A DNA stretch of 64,000 bases from JAENVT01 sp039931555. Its GTDB lineage: Bacteria; Actinomycetota; Acidimicrobiia; Acidimicrobiales; Ilumatobacteraceae. Location: positions 67,538 through 131,537 of the forward strand of contig JBDTRP010000104.1 of the NCBI GenBank assembly GCA_039931555.1, given 5' to 3'. Below, piece by piece: positions 58,892-64,000 of this stretch; the stretch's first letter is position 1; every line of letters starts with the position of its first letter. A model generated the notes under the pieces. It was not told the DNA's origin, did not search any database, and saw nothing but the letters and a program-made list of their open reading frames with translations. Position numbers and translations under genes: made by a program.

Positions 58892-60127
58892 ATGCGTCGG
58901 TTGCTCGCTCTCGTCGCAGTGGGTCTGGCGTGCTGGATGGTCGCGCCATCCGCGGCATCCGCCGCCGGCGGCTCACGAGACGATGCGATCAAGCTGCTCG
59001 ACCAAACCCGCGCTTCCGTCGACGAGACGCTCGCGCTGATCGAGTCCGGCGATGGCGTACGCGCCCTCGCTGAGGCTCGCTCCGGATATCTTGCGCACTT
59101 CGAGCAAGTCGAGATTCCGTTGCGCATCGCTGACAATGACCTCACCATCGCGGCCGAGAATCAGTTCGCGACCATTCGCACGGCCATCTCCGATGGCAAA
59201 CCCGTCAGCGAGATCCGCGATCAAGTCGTGGTGCTGCGAGGAATGCTCGACGATGCCGAGCGCAAATTGACTGAAGCCGGCATCGGCGCGCCCGCACTGG
59301 TGACTGGTCAATCGTTCCTGATTCTGTTTCGTGAGGGCTTCGAGGTCGTGTTGCTCCTCGCCGTGCTTGTCGGATATCTCGAGGCTGCGCGCAGCCCGCA
59401 GTACATCAAGCCGATTCTCGGCGGGGTTGCGCTTGCCGCTGTCGCCACGGTCATCACGGTGTTGCTGATGCCAATGCTGTTTCGCCTGCTGCCTGTCAGC
59501 AGGGAGGTCTTGGAGGCGGTGGTGGCCCTCTTGGCCGTTGCCGTGCTGTTCTACGTCTCGTTCTGGCTGATCGCCAGGCTCGAGCAGAAGCGATGGATGG
59601 AGTTCGTTCGGGCTCGACTGTGGAGCGCGATCAGCGTCGGTTCAACCGCATCGCTGGTCGCCGTCGGCTTCACCGCGGTGTACCGCGAGGGGTTCGAGAC
59701 CGCCCTCTTCTACCAATCGCTGCTGACGTTCGGCGAAGGACTCGGGCGGTACGTGCTGCTGGGCATCGTATTGGCCGTCGCTGCGCTCGCCGTCGTGGCG
59801 CACGTGGTCTTTGCCCTTGGGCGCAAGCTTCCGGTGCGCAAGTTCATGAACACCGCGGTGGCGCTGGTGATGGCGACCTCAGTTGCCTTCCTCGGGAATG
59901 CGCTCAACACCCTTCAATCCGCCGACGTGCTGACATACCGCCGCACCACGTTTCCCCGGCTTCCGATCTTCTTGTCGGAGGCAACCGGTGTCTGGCCGAC
60001 AGTGCCGTCACTCCTCGGCCAGGCCGCGCTCACACTTGTCTACCTCGGGGGCGCGGCGTTCGTTTTCGTCGTGAAGCCGTTGCTCGCGCGAAGAATCTCC
60101 CGATCAATGCGCACTGCCACCGTCTGA
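58892..60127 (+). CDS. FTR1-family iron permease (EfeU-like)
   Basis: A 411-aa high-affinity iron permease. After a signal peptide (LLALVAVGLACWMVAPSA) and an extracytoplasmic helical domain of about 110 residues come seven or so membrane helices carrying the two iron-binding REGFE motifs, FREGFEVVLLLAVL (about residue 147) and YREGFETALFYQ (about residue 268). It is in an operon with the lipoprotein behind an iron box. Confidence 0.92.
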   Translation: MRRLLALVAVGLACWMVAPSAASAAGGSRDDAIKLLDQTRASVDETLALIESGDGVRALAEARSGYLAHFEQVEIPLRIADNDLTIAAENQFATIRTAISDGKPVSEIRDQVVVLRGMLDDAERKLTEAGIGAPALVTGQSFLILFREGFEVVLLLAVLVGYLEAARSPQYIKPILGGVALAAVATVITVLLMPMLFRLLPVSREVLEAVVALLAVAVLFYVSFWLIARLEQKRWMEFVRARLWSAISVGSTASLVAVGFTAVYREGFETALFYQSLLTFGEGLGRYVLLGIVLAVAALAVVAHVVFALGRKLPVRKFMNTAVALVMATSVAFLGNALNTLQSADVLTYRRTTFPRLPIFLSEATGVWPTVPSLLGQAALTLVYLGGAAFVFVVKPLLARRISRSMRTATV

Positions 60128-60129
60128 AC

Positions 60130-62157
60130 GTGGCTTCGGTGCTGAGAGTCGGGGTCGACGTGGGCGGGACGTTCACCAAGGCCGTCGCCGTCGACCTGGC
60201 CACCTTGGAGATCGTCGCGTCGTCGGTGGTCTCGACGACACATGGGGAACAGGGAGGAGTCGCAGCCGGTGTCGTGCAAGCCGTGGCGCAGATTGCGGCG
60301 GAGGTCGGCGCCGATCGCATCCAGCTCGTCACCCACTCGACCACCCAAGCGGTGAACGCCCTGCTCGAAGGCGATGCCGGCCTCGTCGGCGTGATCGGGA
60401 TGGGGCGTCGTCCGGATCTGGCCCGGGTCGAGAAGCGAACTCGGCTGAACAACGTCGAACTGTCTGCCGGCAAGCGCTTACGAGTCCGCTACCGCTTCTT
60501 CGATGTCACCGACGGCTTGCCGAGCGACGCGATTCGTGAGGCGCTCGAGGAGTTCCGCTCCGTCGGCGTTTCGGCAGTATGCGTCGCCGAGGCCTTTTCG
60601 CCAGACGACACCACCAACGAGTCGGCGGTGTCTGCTCTGGCGCGCGACGCCGGTCTACCCGTGTGCGCCTCGACCGATCTCAGCGGCCTGTACGGCTTGG
60701 AACTTCGCACGGTCACTGCGGCGCTCAACGCCTCGATCCTGCCGATCGCCGTCAGTACCGCGTCCTATGTCGATACTGGGGTCCGGGCTGCCGGAATCGC
60801 TGCCCCGGTGATGGTGATGCGCAGCGACGGTGGCGCGACGGATCTCGAGGGCTTCAGCGCCGCACCGGTTCGCACCCTGTATTCCGGCCCGGCAGCATCG
60901 GTGGCGGGCGCCCTGCGGTACACGGGTGTGAAGGACGCGATCGTGATCGAGGTCGGGGGTACTTCGACCAACGTCGCTGCGATCCACAACGGCCATCCGG
61001 CGCTCTCCTACGTGCGCGTCGCGTCGCACGCCACTGCCCTGCGCAGCGTGGACGTTCGAGTCGTCGGCGTCGCCGGAGGCTCGATGCTGCGGGCCCGTCG
61101 CAACCGGGTGTACGGCATCGGGCCGCGTTCGGCCCACATCGCCGGTCTCGAGTATTCCTGCTACCTCGATCCTGAACTGTTGGCCGGGGCCGAGGTTGAG
61201 ATCCGTCCGGCGCTGCCCGGCGATCCCGACGACTACGTGGTGCTGCGGACCTCCTCCGGGGTCAGTGCGGCGTTGACCACGACGTGTGCGGCGAACGCTC
61301 TCGAATGGACGCAATCGGGCGACTACTGCTTTGCACCCGCCGCAGCAGCGGTGGCGGCCTTTGCAACGGTTGGGCGGCGATTCGGGGTCGATGGGCAGGT
61401 GATCGCCCGCCAGATGCTCGCCGCCGCCAGCGACGCGGTGTGCGAGTTGAGCCTGACGGTCGCCAAGTCATCGAAGCTGACCGACCCGTCGATCGTGGGC
61501 GTCGGTGGTGGGGCGGGAGCTCTCACGCGCCACGTCGCTGCCCGGCTGGGATGGCCGATCGTCATTCCGGAGCACGCTGAAGTGATCTCGTCGATCGGCG
61601 ACGCCCTGTCGTTGATCCGCGCCGAACGCGAGCGCACCGTTCCACATCTCGATGCCACCACGCTGAACGCGATGATGGCCGAGGTCGAAGCAGAAGTGAT
61701 CGCCGCAGGCGCCAGCCCAGCGAGCATCGAGGTGCGAGTCGAAGAGGTCGCCGAGCGCTCGACGGTGCGCGCGATCGCGACCGGAGCCGTCGGCCTCTCA
61801 GCCGGCGCCTTGCCGGGCCGCCACGAGCTCTCACTCGACGCGATGACCGCAGATGCTGCTGGTGCTCGCGTGGAGGCGATCGGCGCGTATTTCGTCGTCG
61901 ACGCCGAGAAGGCCATCATCGTGCGCGATCGCTATGGCGAAGACGTGATCGCGCTCGATGGGGAACGCGCCCTGGCCGGATCGCTCGTCGAGACGATCGA
62001 TCGGCTCACCCGATACCGCGGGCCGGTCACGCTGCGGCCGACGGTGTGGATCATCGACGGCAGCAGGTTGATCGAGTTGTCCGCGGCCGGTGCGAACATG
62101 GCGGCCTACGCCGGACGCGACGATGTGACATATCTGGTAGGAAGGCAGCGGTCATGA
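60130..62157 (+). CDS. Hydantoinase A / oxoprolinase family protein
   Basis: A 675-aa protein with an actin-like ATPase fold: VGVDVGGTFTKAVAVD at the N-terminus, VTHSTTQAVNALLEG, MRSDGGATDLEGF, IEVGGTSTNVA and VGVGGGAGALTRHVA. These fit HyuA/oxoprolinase A or acetone carboxylase beta-type subunits, which need a B subunit that is not nearby. GTG 60130 begins 3 nt after the permease stop. Substrate unknown. Confidence 0.85.
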   Translation: MASVLRVGVDVGGTFTKAVAVDLATLEIVASSVVSTTHGEQGGVAAGVVQAVAQIAAEVGADRIQLVTHSTTQAVNALLEGDAGLVGVIGMGRRPDLARVEKRTRLNNVELSAGKRLRVRYRFFDVTDGLPSDAIREALEEFRSVGVSAVCVAEAFSPDDTTNESAVSALARDAGLPVCASTDLSGLYGLELRTVTAALNASILPIAVSTASYVDTGVRAAGIAAPVMVMRSDGGATDLEGFSAAPVRTLYSGPAASVAGALRYTGVKDAIVIEVGGTSTNVAAIHNGHPALSYVRVASHATALRSVDVRVVGVAGGSMLRARRNRVYGIGPRSAHIAGLEYSCYLDPELLAGAEVEIRPALPGDPDDYVVLRTSSGVSAALTTTCAANALEWTQSGDYCFAPAAAAVAAFATVGRRFGVDGQVIARQMLAAASDAVCELSLTVAKSSKLTDPSIVGVGGGAGALTRHVAARLGWPIVIPEHAEVISSIGDALSLIRAERERTVPHLDATTLNAMMAEVEAEVIAAGASPASIEVRVEEVAERSTVRAIATGAVGLSAGALPGRHELSLDAMTADAAGARVEAIGAYFVVDAEKAIIVRDRYGEDVIALDGERALAGSLVETIDRLTRYRGPVTLRPTVWIIDGSRLIELSAAGANMAAYAGRDDVTYLVGRQRS

Positions 62158-62600
62158 CCCTGTACATCTCGGCGGCTCGACGACAACGGCGCACGATCGC
62201 CTGGGCGGTCGGAGTTGGTCTGCTGACCTTTGTGGTCGGCCTGTTGCTCGGGCGCCAACAGATACCTTCGATCAGCGACCGCGTGTCGTCGGTGCAGGCT
62301 GCGGCCGGCGAGATCGCCACCGGTGTCGAACGCCTCGACATCGAGTACGAGCAGGCGCTGGCGGCCAGCGGTACCGACACGGTGACAGCCGGCGTCGTGG
62401 CACCGCTCGACGAGCTGCGAACCCGGCTGCAGCGCACCATGGATGACGCACCGTGGCTCGCTGCGTCATCTCGCCAGGCGCTGTTGGATTCCATGGCCGA
62501 ACTTCGTTCGGGCGCAGTCGACGGCATCTCGCTCGACGACTTCCGCACGAGGGCCGACGCCACAGGTCGAATGGTCCGCACGGCCTTCGGCACGACGTAG
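62154..62600 (+). CDS. Small membrane-anchored protein, unknown function
   Basis: A 148-aa protein with one N-terminal membrane helix (IAWAVGVGLLTFVVGLLLG, residues about 15-33) and a helical extracytoplasmic domain (EIATGVERLDIEYEQALAA, LDELRTRLQRTMDDAPWLA). ATG 62154 overlaps the hydantoinase-like stop, so the two are coupled. I recognise no family. Helical content is similar in style to the iron-operon lipoprotein, which may be coincidence. Confidence 0.65.
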   Translation: MTLYISAARRQRRTIAWAVGVGLLTFVVGLLLGRQQIPSISDRVSSVQAAAGEIATGVERLDIEYEQALAASGTDTVTAGVVAPLDELRTRLQRTMDDAPWLAASSRQALLDSMAELRSGAVDGISLDDFRTRADATGRMVRTAFGTT

Positions 62601-62662
62601 CTGGGCCATCCGCGGAATCCATGTGCGGTTTCGCCCCGGTGAGCTGGCAACATGGTCGGCGT

Positions 62663-63937
62663 ATGGATCTGCTTGCCGAACTCGACGCCCGCGGGCTCGT
62701 TCACGACACCACCGATCGCGACGCGCTCGCCGTGCGCCTGGGGCAGGGCAACATCGGGGTGTACATCGGGTTCGATCCGACGGCCGATTCGTTGCACGCC
62801 GGCCACCTTGTGGGCCAACTGTTCATGCGCCGCTTCCAGCTGGCCGGGCACCGGCCCTTTCCCTTGGCGGGTGGCGCGACGGGCATGGTCGGCGATCCTG
62901 GCGGACGCAGTGAGGAACGCAACCTGCTCGACAACGACACGCTGCGATTCAACGTGGAGCGCATCAAGGCGCAGCTGACCAAGCTGCTCGATTTCGAGCC
63001 CGGCCCGTACCAGGCCACCCTGGTCAACAACGCCGACTGGACGCACCCGATCACCATGCTCGAGTTCCTGCGCGACGTTGGCAAGCACTTCACCGTCAAT
63101 CAGATGATGGCCAAGGACTCGGTGCGGTCCCGCATCGAGAGCGAGCACGGGATCTCCTACACCGAATTCAGCTACATGCTGCTGCAGGCCAACGACTTCC
63201 GGCATCTGTACGAACACCACGACGTCGAACTGCAGGCCGGCGCATCGGATCAATGGGGCAACATCGTCGCCGGGGTCGAGCTGATCCGACGCAAGCTCGG
63301 CGCGCCTGCCCACGCGATGACGCATCCGTTGATGACCAAGGGCGATGGCACCAAGTTCGGCAAGTCTGTCGGAGGTGCCGTCTGGCTCGACCCGGCGCGG
63401 ACCTCTCCCTACCAGTTTCGCCAGTTCTGGGTGCAGTGTGACGACGAGATGGTCGGCACCTACCTCAAGATGCTGTCGATGCGGACCCTTGCGGAGATCG
63501 ACGAGCTGCTCACCCAGCAGCGAGCCGCGCCCGACAAGCGCGTCGCCCAGCGGGCACTCGCCGACGAGATGACCTCGCTGGTGCACGGCCACGAGGCCGC
63601 AGCCGCCGCCCGCGACGCCGCCGAGGTGCTGTTCGGTGCAGATCCGTCCGGCGCATCACACGCCGCACTGGAGACCGTAGCGGCCGAGGTTCCGCTCGTT
63701 GCGCTGCCCAACGACCTCGAAGGGGTCCGTGTGCACGAAATGCTCGTCCAGGCCGGCGTCGCCAAGTCGAACAGCGAGGTCACCCGCCTGCTCGGTCAGG
63801 GCGCCGTCCGTGCCGGAAATCGAGTCTTGGCGGCGGACGGTCTTCTCCGTGTATCGGACCTGCTCAGAGGGCAATTCCTGTTGCTCCGCAAGGGAAAGCG
63901 CGAGTTCGTCGTCGGAAAATCTTTGACGGAAGGTTGA
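62663..63937 (+). CDS. tyrS: Tyrosyl-tRNA synthetase
   Basis: Charges tRNA-Tyr. The 424 aa have the HIGH-type motif in DSLHAGHLVGQL, the tyrosine site region ANDFRHLYEHHDVELQAGASDQWGN, the KMSKS-type loop KFGKSVGG, and a C-terminal S4 domain (SNSEVTRLLGQGAVRAGNRV). ATG 62663 gives the usual MDLLAELDARGLVHD start. No T-box structure fits in the 62 nt upstream. Confidence 0.97.
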   Translation: MDLLAELDARGLVHDTTDRDALAVRLGQGNIGVYIGFDPTADSLHAGHLVGQLFMRRFQLAGHRPFPLAGGATGMVGDPGGRSEERNLLDNDTLRFNVERIKAQLTKLLDFEPGPYQATLVNNADWTHPITMLEFLRDVGKHFTVNQMMAKDSVRSRIESEHGISYTEFSYMLLQANDFRHLYEHHDVELQAGASDQWGNIVAGVELIRRKLGAPAHAMTHPLMTKGDGTKFGKSVGGAVWLDPARTSPYQFRQFWVQCDDEMVGTYLKMLSMRTLAEIDELLTQQRAAPDKRVAQRALADEMTSLVHGHEAAAAARDAAEVLFGADPSGASHAALETVAAEVPLVALPNDLEGVRVHEMLVQAGVAKSNSEVTRLLGQGAVRAGNRVLAADGLLRVSDLLRGQFLLLRKGKREFVVGKSLTEG

Positions 63938-63962
63938 CGCTTCCGTCCCTGCTAGATAGTGT
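63923..63962 (+). promoter_or_regulatory. Strong outward promoter after tyrS
   Basis: TTGACG (63934-63939, spanning the tyrS stop), a 17-nt spacer and TAGTGT (63957-63962). A second TTGACG lies 11 bp upstream (63923-63928). The strength and tandem -35 would suit a heavily expressed unit such as an rRNA operon past the right edge, but nothing of it is visible. Confidence 0.6.
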
Positions 63963-64000
63963 TGCTACTCGCCTCGCACGGCCGTTCCGGTGTGTGAGGC

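Overview
The window is a high-GC stretch of an actinobacterial chromosome and almost all of it is core metabolism and information processing. Gene content and order (alaS-ruvX-mltG-aroE-aroC-aroK-aroB-aroQ-pepQ-efp-nusB; carA-carB-pyrD-mihF-gmk-rpoZ-coaBC-metK-priA-def-fmt-rsmB; a DUF1844 gene divergent from infC-rpmI-rplT; pheST; an arg operon), together with actinobacterial markers (mihF, DUF3151, DUF1844, a PriA that has lost its Walker A motif), suggest the class Acidimicrobiia, perhaps an Ilumatobacter relative. That placement is inference from remembered gene order and protein character. I see no rRNA, tRNA, CRISPR array, insertion sequence, prophage or plasmid gene.

Layout. 1-4.7 kb: PlsC end, M18 aminopeptidase and histidine phosphatase (minus), pyruvate kinase and a hydrolase (plus). 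4.7-11.3 kb: small membrane protein, DUF3151, MobA, rhodanese, RNase D, orphan ParA, TypA, a Cys-rich protein. 11.3-22.2 kb: alaS to nusB, carrying most of the shikimate pathway. 22.2-25.3 kb: DUF2079 membrane protein convergent with a fused glycosyltransferase-methyltransferase. 25.3-30.8 kb: carA-carB-pyrD behind a complex leader. 30.9-42.8 kb: mihF to an alkyltransferase-like gene, including a frameshifted secreted protein. 42.8-48.9 kb: DUF1844, infC-rpmI-rplT, an rRNA methyltransferase, pheST. 48.9-52.0 kb: methyltransferase, TPR protein, YqgE, DUF4230. 52.0-58.4 kb: argC-B-D-F-R-H-mpg. 58.4-62.6 kb: iron-uptake operon, hydantoinase A-like protein, membrane protein. 62.6-64 kb: tyrS and a strong promoter reading out of the window.

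Genes are packed tightly. About two dozen pairs are joined by 4-nt ATGA/GTGA or 1-nt TGATG overlaps, so translational coupling is the rule. Genes that lead transcription units usually carry a TAnnnT -10 hexamer only 6-9 nt before the start codon, which predicts leaderless mRNAs and helps fix the starts.

The most interesting content is regulatory. (1) The carA leader appears to combine a distal promoter followed by a PyrR-type RNA hairpin next to a Shine-Dalgarno, a proximal promoter embedded in tandem ARG boxes, and a leader ORF ending on the carA start codon. (2) argC has a leaderless promoter whose -35 and -10 lie inside two ARG boxes with the same 20-bp spacing as at carA; argR is in that operon. 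(3) An IdeR/DtxR-like box precedes a lipoprotein-FTR1 permease operon. (4) infC appears to start at AUA and the rRNA methyltransferase after rplT at CUG. No defence system or novel enzyme cluster is evident.
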